Position numbers and translations under genes: made by a program
Origin: an uncultured Myxococcales bacterium
GTDB taxonomy: Bacteria > Myxococcota_A > UBA9042
NCBI GenBank assembly: GCA_903840165.1
Contig: CAIMEY010000065.1
Location: 24,375-88,374, forward strand
DNA length: 64,000 nucleotides
Reading direction: 5' to 3'
Shown: piece after piece, positions 54,954 to 63,554 of the stretch
How positions within the stretch are numbered: the stretch's first letter is position 1
Layout: each line of letters starts with the position of its first letter
The notes under the pieces: generated by a model
Databases searched by the model: none
What the model was told of the DNA's origin: nothing
The model's input: only the letters and a program-made list of their open reading frames with translations

Positions 54954-55466
54954 GGGTCACCTTCCGTCGATCGGGTGGCTGGACATTTGGGGCGTGGCGT
55001 CTGCGCCGGGCGGGGTCATGAGGTCTGGGATCGGATGCGTCGCGGTGCAAGACGCGTGTTCCTTGGATGATGTTCAGGGAGCCTTGGTTGCAAGATAGCC
55101 TGCGCTTGCACTTGAACCAGGTCCTGCTGCTGTTCCGGGTGCGGTCCGCACGGGGCCTTCACCAAGCCTCACCATTGGCTGCAAAGAGGTGTTGCAAAGG
55201 TCGAGCCAGATTTGCTAAGAGAATATAATCTGCAAAAAATATAGGGTGTTGCGCCAATGATCGTCATCGTGGCGGTGTTGCCGGATGCGGCAAAACCTGA
55301 CATTGGTGTCATGCCCCTGCTGCCGCAACGGCCACGCAGCAAGGCCAGGCAGCGCGCCACACGCTACAACATCATGCGATTTCAGCTAATTTTTGCCCGG
55401 GGATGCTAGTGATCTGGATGTCGCGGTAGTGCGCGGCGCAGGCGCGCTTGGTAGCGAGTTGCGCAA
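54954..55466. other. Intergenic region (513 bp) upstream of sigma-factor gene
   Basis: No coding sequence supported. An A/T-rich patch around 55208-55245 contains a perfect TATAAT on the plus strand and TATATT-like hexamers on the minus strand, without a convincing -35. An inverted repeat TTGCCG-GATG-CGGCAA lies at 55278-55293. This could hold the sigma gene promoter and the end of the zinc-ribbon/ATPase transcript; a small RNA cannot be excluded. Confidence 0.4.
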
Positions 55467-58250
55467 CTACTCTTGATCACCAAGAAATTTGGCGGGGCTA
55501 ACTTGGCTGGCCAGGGTGTCGCAGCGGTCCAGCAGTGCTTGGGCCTGCTCCTTACGACCGACGCGCATGAACAAGGCGGCGTGGGCCTGCAGACATGCCT
55601 GCAATTCATGGGTTTCGCCCGCCTGCTGGAGACTGTCCGCGGCGCGGGTGTAGGCGTCGGCAGCCGCTTCGATTTCGCCGCCGTCTGCAAGAATATCGCC
55701 AAGATTTCTATGACTTGCTGCCCTGGTCCGCACGACATCGCAGGATTGCGCTGCTGCGACGCTGCGACGTGCCCATTTCAGCGCGCGATCGTGGTCGTTG
55801 CGTTGGCGGGCAGCGACTGACAAGTTGCGGGCAGCGTCGGCCAAAATGGCGTGATCGCCAAGCCTTCCAGACCCTTCCACAGCCTTGTACAGGAGCGCTT
55901 CGCCGTCTTCGAGCCGTCCGGCCAGTAGCAGTACTTCTCCCAAATTGTTCTGGACCAATGCCTGCATACGGCGATTGCCCACACGGCGGGCCGTGTCCGA
56001 GGCCTCTTCCATACACGCCACGGCCGCGTCGATCGCCCCAGACGCCACATGCACCATGCCCTGGGCGCTAAGGGCTTCAAACAGGCCGACCAAATTCTTT
56101 CGATCCCGTTGCATTTGCACGGCTTTTTCGAGGTAGCCCCGCGCCTGTTCCAGGTGTCCGAGCGACAGCGACACCAAGCCAAGATTGGCCAACGTGTAGC
56201 CAAGATTGGTGCGATCACCCATTCTTTCGCGGTATTGGGCCGCTTTCTTGAGGAAGCCGAGGGCGGCCTTGGTGCGACCAGAAGTCCAATAGGTGCGGCC
56301 GACGTCATCGCAGGTGGACGCCAAGCCGCGGTAATCGCCAACAGCCTCAAAAAGCTTAAGTGCTGCAGCGAGTTGTTCTAATGCTGGTTGGGCCTTGCCC
56401 TGAAGACGGAACAGGCGTCCTAGGCGCAACAGCGCTTCGGCACCCCGGCCTCGAGCACGAAAACGCCAAGCAGTTTCAAGGGCATCGCGGTAGGATCGTT
56501 CCGCATCTGCCCAGTGGCCGTCGTGTTCATACAGGCGCCCGAGGCCAATCGCGGCCGCCCATTGCACATGGGCGTAGGTCGCAGGAACCAGGGAGCGCGC
56601 CTTCTCTAGGAGCATCTTGGCGTCTGGATTGCGAAATTCTTCGGCAGCCTGTTCGCCTGCTGACAGGTAGAGGTGGGCCGCGTGCACCGGGTCGCCGGCC
56701 GTGAGCCATAGGGGTGCGAGGACTTCTGCCAACTCCGAACTGCGTTGACGCGCGACCATCTGCAGCCACACAGCGGCGCACAAAGAAAGTTGTTGTAGAT
56801 CTGCGGGTTGGTGCAGTTCCATGAGCGATTCGCGGTCGCTTTCTTCCACCAACCGATACGCCGTTTCGTGGGGCAGAGGCCCCTGGCGTTCCGGAACAAG
56901 AATGCTGCGTTCGGCCAGGGCATGACAGGCTTTGCGCACCCGCTCCGGCGTTGAATCCTTGTCGAGTTCGCTGACGTTGCGCACACCGTCGCTGCCCTCG
57001 CGGCGGAGCATGGCAACCACACCGCCGAGCCAGAATCGTGTGCCAAACACCGCGCCCATGCTCAGGATTTGTAGCTGCAAATCCGTGAGGCCACCAAGCC
57101 GTGATCCACGACCGGAAACCAAGCCACCGCGGGAGGCCAATTCGGCCAGCTTCTCGGCGTGCAGGCGCCATGTGCCATCAACAAGAGAAATAGCCTCATT
57201 TTTCGCAAGTTGTTCGATCTCATCGAGCAGCGTGCCCGGCCGACCGCTGGCGTGGTTGATCAAGACGGTCAGGTCCTCTGGCCTGACGTCCTGCACGCCC
57301 TTGAGCGCGTGATTGGCAATGGCTGTCATGACTTCGTCGCTAAGGGCGTCGAGTTCTACGTGCGGCAACTCGCCGAGCCAAGGCCGCCGGACCAAGCCGC
57401 GGCGATCGACAGCGACCACCAGCACAGTCTGCGCTTCCAAGTTGTCCTTGTGTAGTTGCGATATAAAATCAAGGCTTTCTGCGTCACCATCGCCGGCATC
57501 GTCCAAGATCACGACCGTCTGCGGCGCGGCCAAATCGCGGGCCAGCAGGTTGTACAACGCTTCGCGGGCGCGTCGGGCCTGTTCAGCCTGATCTTCAAAG
57601 TCGATGTCGTGCTCCTGCCAGAAGCGAAAGCCCAACATCGGCCCACAGGTACGGGCAACTTCGGCGCCCGCGGGATCGCCATAGAAGGCTTCGACGCTGC
57701 GCTCGAATCGTTCGCCAGCGATCGTGCCCCCGAGGTAGTCAGGAATGTCGAATCGAAGGCGAAGTAGGCGTTCAATCAAGGAAAACGGGCGGTGCGCCCC
57801 TTGACCGGAACTGACCAGAAAGCGGGCGCCGGGCAATTCACGGTCCAAACGTTCGCGAACAGCGACGACTACACTGGAGCGGCCGCTGCCGTCTTCGCCA
57901 TGGACGGCGAACGCAGCTAACTTCTTAGAATGAATGCCATTTTTTACGGCATCGACAATCGTGGCAATTTCACGATCGCGACCAGAAAGTGCAATGCGTT
58001 CAACTTCTTGTTTGCTTCCCTGGGTGTCGGCGGACTTGTCGCCTTGCTTCCATGGCAGGTCAAAACGGGCCACGTTGGCACTGCCGCGCGAAGCGTCTGT
58101 TTGGCCAGCTTCGAGCAAGTCTGCGTCATCAAAGAACTTGCCGACTACATCGTCGGCCGCGCCGTCGACCGAGCCTTTCAGGGGTTGCAGGCACACTTCG
58201 CAGAAGCGGAAGGAGCTGATATTGTTATGTCCGCATCGTGGGCACTGCAT
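55467..58250 (-). CDS. Zinc-ribbon/AAA-type ATPase/TPR protein
   Basis: 927 aa from ATG 58250 (MQCPRCGHNNISSFRFC), with GGAG 11 bases upstream. A four-Cys zinc ribbon (CPRCG...CEVC) occupies the first ~22 residues. After a linker comes an AAA_16/STAND-like ATPase: SGRDREIATIVDAV, then FAVHGEDGSGRSSVVV (~122), where the Walker-A Lys is Arg, then VVILDDAGDGDAESLDFI (~247). From ~556 on are about ten TPR-like repeats (AEALLRLGRLFRLQGKAQPALEQLAAALKLFEAVGD, LGYTLANLGLVSLSLGHLEQARGYLEKAV). It resembles ATPase-TPR signalling proteins but has no kinase, cyclase or HTH domain. ATP hydrolysis may be lost. Confidence 0.88.
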   Translation of the reverse strand: MQCPRCGHNNISSFRFCEVCLQPLKGSVDGAADDVVGKFFDDADLLEAGQTDASRGSANVARFDLPWKQGDKSADTQGSKQEVERIALSGRDREIATIVDAVKNGIHSKKLAAFAVHGEDGSGRSSVVVAVRERLDRELPGARFLVSSGQGAHRPFSLIERLLRLRFDIPDYLGGTIAGERFERSVEAFYGDPAGAEVARTCGPMLGFRFWQEHDIDFEDQAEQARRAREALYNLLARDLAAPQTVVILDDAGDGDAESLDFISQLHKDNLEAQTVLVVAVDRRGLVRRPWLGELPHVELDALSDEVMTAIANHALKGVQDVRPEDLTVLINHASGRPGTLLDEIEQLAKNEAISLVDGTWRLHAEKLAELASRGGLVSGRGSRLGGLTDLQLQILSMGAVFGTRFWLGGVVAMLRREGSDGVRNVSELDKDSTPERVRKACHALAERSILVPERQGPLPHETAYRLVEESDRESLMELHQPADLQQLSLCAAVWLQMVARQRSSELAEVLAPLWLTAGDPVHAAHLYLSAGEQAAEEFRNPDAKMLLEKARSLVPATYAHVQWAAAIGLGRLYEHDGHWADAERSYRDALETAWRFRARGRGAEALLRLGRLFRLQGKAQPALEQLAAALKLFEAVGDYRGLASTCDDVGRTYWTSGRTKAALGFLKKAAQYRERMGDRTNLGYTLANLGLVSLSLGHLEQARGYLEKAVQMQRDRKNLVGLFEALSAQGMVHVASGAIDAAVACMEEASDTARRVGNRRMQALVQNNLGEVLLLAGRLEDGEALLYKAVEGSGRLGDHAILADAARNLSVAARQRNDHDRALKWARRSVAAAQSCDVVRTRAASHRNLGDILADGGEIEAAADAYTRAADSLQQAGETHELQACLQAHAALFMRVGRKEQAQALLDRCDTLASQVSPAKFLGDQE

Positions 58251-58409
58251 GAAATTCGCGCTCCGATGGCTGCGCAACGGCTCAGCCTGAGCGGCCAATT
58301 TGGCCTGGATCCGCCCCACAAGGCAACCAGTGGCCAATGTCTGAGCCGCGTGCTACGCTCTAATGGCGTTAAGGAGCCGGTCCCCCTGGATTGGCCAAAG
58401 GAAACTGCG

Positions 58410-58892
58410 ATGTTCGGTCTCCGCCTCTTGCATCACCGCGCCCTGGCTCTGGCGGGTCTGCTTGCTTTTGCTGTATTCGCCTGGGGTTTTCGCCCGTTTA
58501 CGCCCGTGACGACGGTCTGCCCGACCTGCGCCGAAAAGGGCGACCGGGTGATCTTTCCGGATGGCAAAGTCCTGATTTGCGACGTGATTGCCAAGAACCA
58601 AGATGGTTACGTCCTGCAGAAGTACGGCGAATTGCGCTTTGTGCAGTTTCCCGAGATCGCCAAGATCGAATGGGTTTCGGGCAAAGAACCTGTAGGTTTA
58701 GGCAATTACGACCAGATCCTGATTCACAACAAGGAACAGACGGTCCTGCACGGCACGCTGATCGAAGTGGAAGCCGGCAAACCGCTGTCCATGCGCAGCC
58801 CCAAGGGGCAGGTGTATCAGGTCATGCCGCCGCAAGTTCTGGTGTATTATCAGCGTGGTGTGCGTAAAGCGGCGCCCATGAAGGTCGAATAG
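58410..58892 (+). CDS. Exported/membrane-anchored protein of unknown function
   Basis: 160 aa. ATG 58410 has AAAGGA eight bases upstream; the track's ORF from 57930 runs antisense through the ATPase gene. One N-terminal hydrophobic helix (ALALAGLLAFAVFAWGF) is followed by a small domain with a CPTC pair and a beta-rich core (DRVIFPDGKVLICDVIAKNQDGYVLQKYGELRFVQFPEIAKIEWV). It then has TVLHGTLIEVEAGKPLSMRSPKGQVYQVMPPQVLVYY. The fold looks like a small SH3/Sm-like barrel, but I do not recognise a family. It is followed by the helicase after 37 bp. A TGCTACGCT element lies at 58351-58359. Confidence 0.82.
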   Translation: MFGLRLLHHRALALAGLLAFAVFAWGFRPFTPVTTVCPTCAEKGDRVIFPDGKVLICDVIAKNQDGYVLQKYGELRFVQFPEIAKIEWVSGKEPVGLGNYDQILIHNKEQTVLHGTLIEVEAGKPLSMRSPKGQVYQVMPPQVLVYYQRGVRKAAPMKVE

Positions 58893-58929
58893 CCGGCCCA
58901 GGTGCAGGCGCCCATTGGAAACTTCTGAC

Positions 58930-61491
58930 ATGACAAACGAATTTCCTCGGGCTCCTGGGCAGCAGGCCGCGAGCTTGCCGGTCTATACCCAAGCGCAAGG
59001 CCTGATCGATGCCGTGCGCCACCATCAAGTCGTGATCGTGGAAGGACCGACAGGCTGCGGCAAAACGACGCAAATTCCCCAGATCTTACTGCGGGCCGGC
59101 TTGGTCAATGGCTGGGTGGGCGTGACGCAGCCGCGACGGATCGCTGCCGTGTCGGTCGCCGCGCGAATTGCCGAAGAACAGTCGGTGTCCCTAGGCGCGG
59201 AAGTTGGCTATACGATTCGGTTTGACGACTGCACGAGCCCGCAGACGCGCGTGCAAATCATGACCGATGGCATCCTGCTGCAGGAAGCGCGCAAGGATCC
59301 CGATTTTTCTCGCTATGGCCTTTTGATTATTGACGAAGCCCACGAGCGCACCCTCAACATCGACTTTTTGCTCGGACTTTTGTGCGACGTGCTGCCGCGA
59401 CGTCCCGATCTGCGCGTGATCGTCAGTTCCGCGACGCTACAGCCCGGTAAGTTTGTTGATTTTTTTCGGGAACACGTCCTGGGTGCCACGGTGCCGGTGG
59501 TGCAGATCGATGCGCGGCCTTTTGCGGTCACGATGGTCTATCACCCCGTTCATGCTGAACAAGCAGAGCAATTGGCGGACGCCGTGGCCGGTGAGGTTAT
59601 GCAAGTTCACCGCAGCCGGCAACCGGGCCACGTGCTGTGCTTTCTGCCCGGCGAAGATGCCATTAAGCGCACGGTCACGAACCTAGAACGCTTGCATCTC
59701 AAGGACATGCTGGTTCTGCCTCTGTATGGCGCCCTCAAGCGCGAGGACCAAGAGCGCGTGTTTCTGCCTGCGCCCGGACAGCGAAAGGTCATTATTGCCA
59801 CCAACATCGCAGAAACCAGCATAACGATTGATGATACGCGCTTTGTGATCGATTCCGGCCTGGCCAAGGTGCCGCGCATGGCTGGGGCGGGCCTGACGGT
59901 GCTGCGGGAAGAAGGCATTTCTCAGGCCTCGGCGGACCAGCGCGCGGGTCGGGCGGGGCGAACGGCTCCGGGTACCTGCATTCGGCTGTACACGCAGGAA
60001 AGCTACCGGCGGCGGCCGCGCTTCACCGACGAGGAGGTGCTGCGGCTGGACCTGTCCGAAGTGGTGCTGCGTCTGTGCGACCTAGGTCTGCGGGATGTAG
60101 AGCGTTTTCCGTTGCCGACGCCCGCGCCCTTGCGTCGCTTGCACGCGGCCTTGCAGTCGCTCCAAGAGATGGGTGCCCTGGATGCCGAGCGAAAGCTGAC
60201 AGAAATTGGGCGCTTGATGGTGCCTTACCCCCTTTCGCCGCAGTTGGCGCGCATGGTCGTGGAGGCGGGAAAGAGCAGTCCCGATGTCCTGCTGGAAGTG
60301 TTGATGATCGCTGCGCTTCAGTCGACGCGCTCGCCCATTCTGTATCCGCCCGGGCGCGAAGACGAGGCGCGGCGCAGTCAGGCGCGCATGGCCCATCCGC
60401 TGGGCGATGCGATGACGGCTGTCCACTTGGTGCGCAGCTGGCAACATGCTGAAGATCGCGAAGCTTTTTGCCGCAAGACTTTTCTAGACCCAGCTGCAAT
60501 GAACTTCATCGACAGTGCCTATCATCAACTCGCTGATATTAGTCTGCGTTTGGGGCTTGGTGACGGATCGGGCGGCGAGGCTGTTGCTGCTGTTCGCTGT
60601 GTAGTTGCTGGATTTCAAGCCAATTTACTCTGTTCGCGCGGCCGTTGGTTTGAGGGCGCTGGCGGCGATGACCGTATCTTCGTCCACCCGTCGAGCGCCC
60701 TGTACAACGTGCAGACGCGCTTTGCGGTGGCGATGGAAATCGTCATAGGCACAAGGGCTTATGCGCGGCAGGTGTCTCTGGTGCGCCCGGCGTGGGTGCT
60801 GGAATTTCGCCCCGATTTGGCCGAGCGCTGGGGACTGCGCGGGGAACGGGCTGTGCAGGAACACGGCGCTAAGGAACACGGGCAAGCTCTTGCAATTCAA
60901 CCGAAAACGCTGCAACTTGGCGATCTGGAGTTGCCGGTTCAGGGAGGCAAGCACAAAGGGCGCATCGAATTGCCGGCAGAACTCCTGCAGCAGCTGCAGT
61001 CCGTGGATATTCAAGCATTACCTGCATCTGCCAAAGGACTGCAGGCGCGTATCGTGCAGAACGCGGTCGATGGCGAGCGGGTCTTTGCCCAAGGCACGCC
61101 GCTGGCCGCGCTGCTGGCGATGCTGCCGGTCCTGCCGATTCCGGCGCCGGATGCGGATTTGCGCTGCACCGTGCCTGAGGGTGCCCTGCTCGAATTGGAC
61201 ATCAACCAGCACACATTGCAGCGGTTTTTGCCGAGTCTGCTCAAACCCATGCGCCCCATGCACGGCAAGAGGCCCGGCTGGGTGATGCTCGTGGGCAATG
61301 GCGGTGGCGGCTACTGGTATGAAGTCGGGCCAGATTTTCGCGAGGTCGTCGAGACTACAGCTATTTCACTCGAAGACTTGCAGCAAAACCTGCCCGAAGG
61401 CGATGCGCTCCATCCCGACGTGGCGGTGCAGATCGCGCGGTTGGCGGAACTTGTCCAGCGCATGCACGCTGGCAAAGCCAAACGGAATTAG
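58930..61491 (+). CDS. DEAH-box ATP-dependent RNA helicase (HrpA/HrpB-like)
   Basis: 853 aa. ATG 58930 has GGAA eight bases upstream; the track's 58915 is a TTG. Motif I VEGPTGCGKTTQIPQ (~40), Ia TQPRRIAAVSVAARIAEE, Ib TDGILLQEA, motif II IIDEAHERTLNIDFLLG (~134), motif III VSSATLQPGKF. Motifs IV-VI follow: LCFLPGEDAIKRT, IATNIAETSITIDD, QRAGRAGRTAPG. HA2-type and OB-fold-like helical regions follow. It is a 3'-5' RNA helicase of the DHX/HrpA class. The length (HrpB ~820, HrpA ~1300) favours a compact form; the spacing of the C-terminal part resembles eukaryotic DHX proteins more than HrpB. Confidence 0.92.
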   Translation: MTNEFPRAPGQQAASLPVYTQAQGLIDAVRHHQVVIVEGPTGCGKTTQIPQILLRAGLVNGWVGVTQPRRIAAVSVAARIAEEQSVSLGAEVGYTIRFDDCTSPQTRVQIMTDGILLQEARKDPDFSRYGLLIIDEAHERTLNIDFLLGLLCDVLPRRPDLRVIVSSATLQPGKFVDFFREHVLGATVPVVQIDARPFAVTMVYHPVHAEQAEQLADAVAGEVMQVHRSRQPGHVLCFLPGEDAIKRTVTNLERLHLKDMLVLPLYGALKREDQERVFLPAPGQRKVIIATNIAETSITIDDTRFVIDSGLAKVPRMAGAGLTVLREEGISQASADQRAGRAGRTAPGTCIRLYTQESYRRRPRFTDEEVLRLDLSEVVLRLCDLGLRDVERFPLPTPAPLRRLHAALQSLQEMGALDAERKLTEIGRLMVPYPLSPQLARMVVEAGKSSPDVLLEVLMIAALQSTRSPILYPPGREDEARRSQARMAHPLGDAMTAVHLVRSWQHAEDREAFCRKTFLDPAAMNFIDSAYHQLADISLRLGLGDGSGGEAVAAVRCVVAGFQANLLCSRGRWFEGAGGDDRIFVHPSSALYNVQTRFAVAMEIVIGTRAYARQVSLVRPAWVLEFRPDLAERWGLRGERAVQEHGAKEHGQALAIQPKTLQLGDLELPVQGGKHKGRIELPAELLQQLQSVDIQALPASAKGLQARIVQNAVDGERVFAQGTPLAALLAMLPVLPIPAPDADLRCTVPEGALLELDINQHTLQRFLPSLLKPMRPMHGKRPGWVMLVGNGGGGYWYEVGPDFREVVETTAISLEDLQQNLPEGDALHPDVAVQIARLAELVQRMHAGKAKRN

Positions 61492-61547
61492 GCCTTCGCT
61501 GTGCCGGGGGGCTGGCAGCAGAAGGTCGTGAAACTCAATCCTTTGAC

Positions 61548-62768
61548 CTAGAACGTGTAGCGCAGTCCCGCGGTGCCGGCATAGGAACGGCTGGCCACAC
61601 CGGTATCGTCGATGTCATTTTGCGTGGCAACTGCGCCAGAAAGCTTCCAGTTCTTGCTGATCTTGTAGCCAATTTTGAGGGCAAACGATCGGTAGCTGCC
61701 GCCGTCATCCACATAGCGGGCGTAACCAGCGCTCGCGGTCAGGCGCAGATCGCCCCAGACATGGCTGATAGAAGTGCCAGAATTCCAAAGAAAAGGTGCG
61801 ATAGCGACGCCGGTACCAAACGACGCGCCGCCAATCTTGCGACCAGCCGCCGCCAAGTTGAAGTAGCCAGCGGCATTGGGGTCGCTGCTGTAGAGAAAGT
61901 ACGCGCCAAAGATGGAGAAATCGGTTTTCTCGCGCCAAGTCTGCGTCCAATCCAAGGTCACGGGGACCACCAGCAGGGAATCGGCTTCTGCTTTGAGCAA
62001 GGCAGTCACCGTTTTGCACGTCTTCTTGAGGGCTTTGTCGGCACTGGCACCAACTCCTTGGCAGCTAGCTAGGAGCTCCGCGCGCGTGTGGGTGTTGCCC
62101 TGTCGATCCTCATATTGTTGAAGGGTTTGCTGAGTCGTGACCCAGTTTGGGCGCGCGGCCAGGGTCAGTTCCCATTGCCAAGGACCGCTTCCCGCCGTGT
62201 CATAGGCCAGCGACAGGTTGGAACCGATGGAAGATGCTTGGGCTTTGAGCAGGGCGGGCGCCTCTTCACTGCCAGCTGGCGTCAGCTTGGTGGCCTTGAC
62301 GGGCAGCACCAGGGTCGTGCTGGTCAAAGTGGTGGACTGCGGCGACCAAAGCGCACCGACATCCAGCGTCCAGTGCGGGTCGACGTCTTCCTGAGACGTT
62401 TCGCCATCTTCGTCGACAACCGTCGTGGTATGCCCCGCATCCGGAATCCAGCTGGCGTCAAGGGTCAAGGCGTAGACATTGCTTTCTTTTTCTTGCTTTG
62501 CGTAGGCATCACCCACGTGCGAGGTTTGGGGCCTCGTCAAGCCAAAGGAAGTCAGGATCATCCAGGCGGTGCTGACATCGACCTGGCTCGACACGGTTGT
62601 TCCGTTGCTGCCACTGGCTGAATTGTCTGCTGTTGCAGGTGTTTGCGAAGCGGTGGCGGACATAGAGACGCTGTCTGCCCGCGCCGGAACGGTCCACAGC
62701 AACGAGGTCAGCGCCCAGCACAGGGCGAACCGGAAACTTGAAATCAGGTGGATTTTCAGCGAACTCAT
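61548..62768 (-). CDS. Predicted outer-membrane beta-barrel protein
   Basis: 406 aa from ATG 62768 (MSSLKIHLISSFRF). Signal peptide FALCWALTSLLWTVPARA. The mature part is Ser/Thr/Ala-rich and then made of alternating strands (NVYALTLDASWIPDAG, WTLDVGALWSPQ, SNLSLAYDTAGSGPWQWELTLAARPNW, LVVPVTLDWTQTW, DFSIFGAYFLYSS, SFALKIGYKISKNWKLSGAVATQNDI). It ends in GTAGLRYTF, with the terminal Phe expected for barrel insertion. Two cysteines (ASCQ, KKTC) flank an extracellular-loop-like helix. No family recognised. It is convergent with the helicase. Confidence 0.85.
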   Translation of the reverse strand: MSSLKIHLISSFRFALCWALTSLLWTVPARADSVSMSATASQTPATADNSASGSNGTTVSSQVDVSTAWMILTSFGLTRPQTSHVGDAYAKQEKESNVYALTLDASWIPDAGHTTTVVDEDGETSQEDVDPHWTLDVGALWSPQSTTLTSTTLVLPVKATKLTPAGSEEAPALLKAQASSIGSNLSLAYDTAGSGPWQWELTLAARPNWVTTQQTLQQYEDRQGNTHTRAELLASCQGVGASADKALKKTCKTVTALLKAEADSLLVVPVTLDWTQTWREKTDFSIFGAYFLYSSDPNAAGYFNLAAAGRKIGGASFGTGVAIAPFLWNSGTSISHVWGDLRLTASAGYARYVDDGGSYRSFALKIGYKISKNWKLSGAVATQNDIDDTGVASRSYAGTAGLRYTF

Positions 62769-62929
62769 AGCTGACACGGGCCCTCCCCGTACGTTACGGC
62801 CGGCGATCGTGGACCGCAAAAACGTCTAGCGGGGACCCTACCATGGCCGCAAAGCCAAATAGAATCCCCGCCAGAGGGCGATGTCAGAACCGGACAAGCC
62901 GCTCCTAACTCACCAAAGAAACCAGAGGC

Positions 62930-63160
62930 TTACTTGGCCTCGGCCTTCTTCTCGGCCTTGTCGGCCTTTTTCTCAGCCTTGTCAGCCTTCTTCTCGGCCT
63001 TGTCGGCCTTCTTCTCGGCCTTGTCAGCCTTCTTCTCAGCCTTGTCGGCCTTCTTCTCGGCCTTGTCAGCCTTCTCAGCCTTGGCCGGAGCTGCGTCCTC
63101 AGCGAAGACGGGGGCGGAAATCAGACCGAGGGCAACGACGAGCGAAAGAATGGTACGCAT
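62930..63160 (-). CDS. Small exported Lys/Ala repeat protein
   Basis: 76 aa. ATG 63160 has AAGGAG nine bases upstream, so the longer ORF to 63388 is rejected. A clean signal peptide (ILSLVVALGLISAPVFA) releases a mature ~56-residue protein that is almost only the heptad KADKAEK, about six copies, ending KKAEAK. It would be a highly basic, helical, periplasmic peptide, reminiscent of histone-H1-like or Lpp-like repeat proteins but of unknown role. The DNA repeat makes copy number prone to change. Confidence 0.88.
   Translation of the reverse strand: MRTILSLVVALGLISAPVFAEDAAPAKAEKADKAEKKADKAEKKADKAEKKADKAEKKADKAEKKADKAEKKAEAK
62939..63083 (-). repeat. 21-bp tandem coding repeat (KADKAEK heptads)
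   Basis: About six near-identical copies of a 21-bp unit within the preceding gene, plus-strand core CCTTGTCGGCCTTCTTCTC. Third-position changes (tcggcc/tcagcc, ctcggcc/ctcagcc) alternate, so the copies are not perfectly homogenised. In frame throughout, so expansion or contraction would keep the gene open. Confidence 0.85.
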
Positions 63161-63554
63161 GTTAGGAACTCCTTGGAAGTAGGCAGAAAACGTAAACTTC
63201 TTAGGCAAACCCTCTCCGGAGCCGGCCAAGAAACTGGCAATCGCCAACGCTTTCTGTGCGGTAAGCCACCGCGGGGCCTGAGCGGGCGAACCCACTGACA
63301 CTGCAGGACCACCGACCTGGTGGGCTGCGAAGGGAACTGGCGGTCGGTCGCTCGGACCTTCCATACCTATCGACACGCCTGCCGGCAAAAGGTGAAAACG
63401 GTGTCGTCGATTTGTTGATGCAAACCTATAAAATAAATCAAAACAAAAGGTTGCCTGGGTGGGGTCCAGGCACCTTCCAGCTCAGTCGGTGTGATTTGTA
63501 GGGTTTGCGCGCCCGGGGTGGACATGGCACAGTCAAGCCGATGTTGGAGGTTGC
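63161..63554. other. Divergent intergenic region (394 bp)
   Basis: Between the KADKAEK gene (minus) and the right-edge gene (plus). ORFs here are extensions of the KADKAEK frame without their own ribosome site. A strikingly A/T-rich patch, ACCTATAAAATAAATCAAA, lies at 63424-63442 and is a candidate promoter core for either gene. Nothing else is recognised. Confidence 0.5.

Noticed and set aside
62939-63083. Possible CRISPR-like direct repeats
   Set aside because: The 21-bp units abut without spacers and are in frame as KADKAEK codons.
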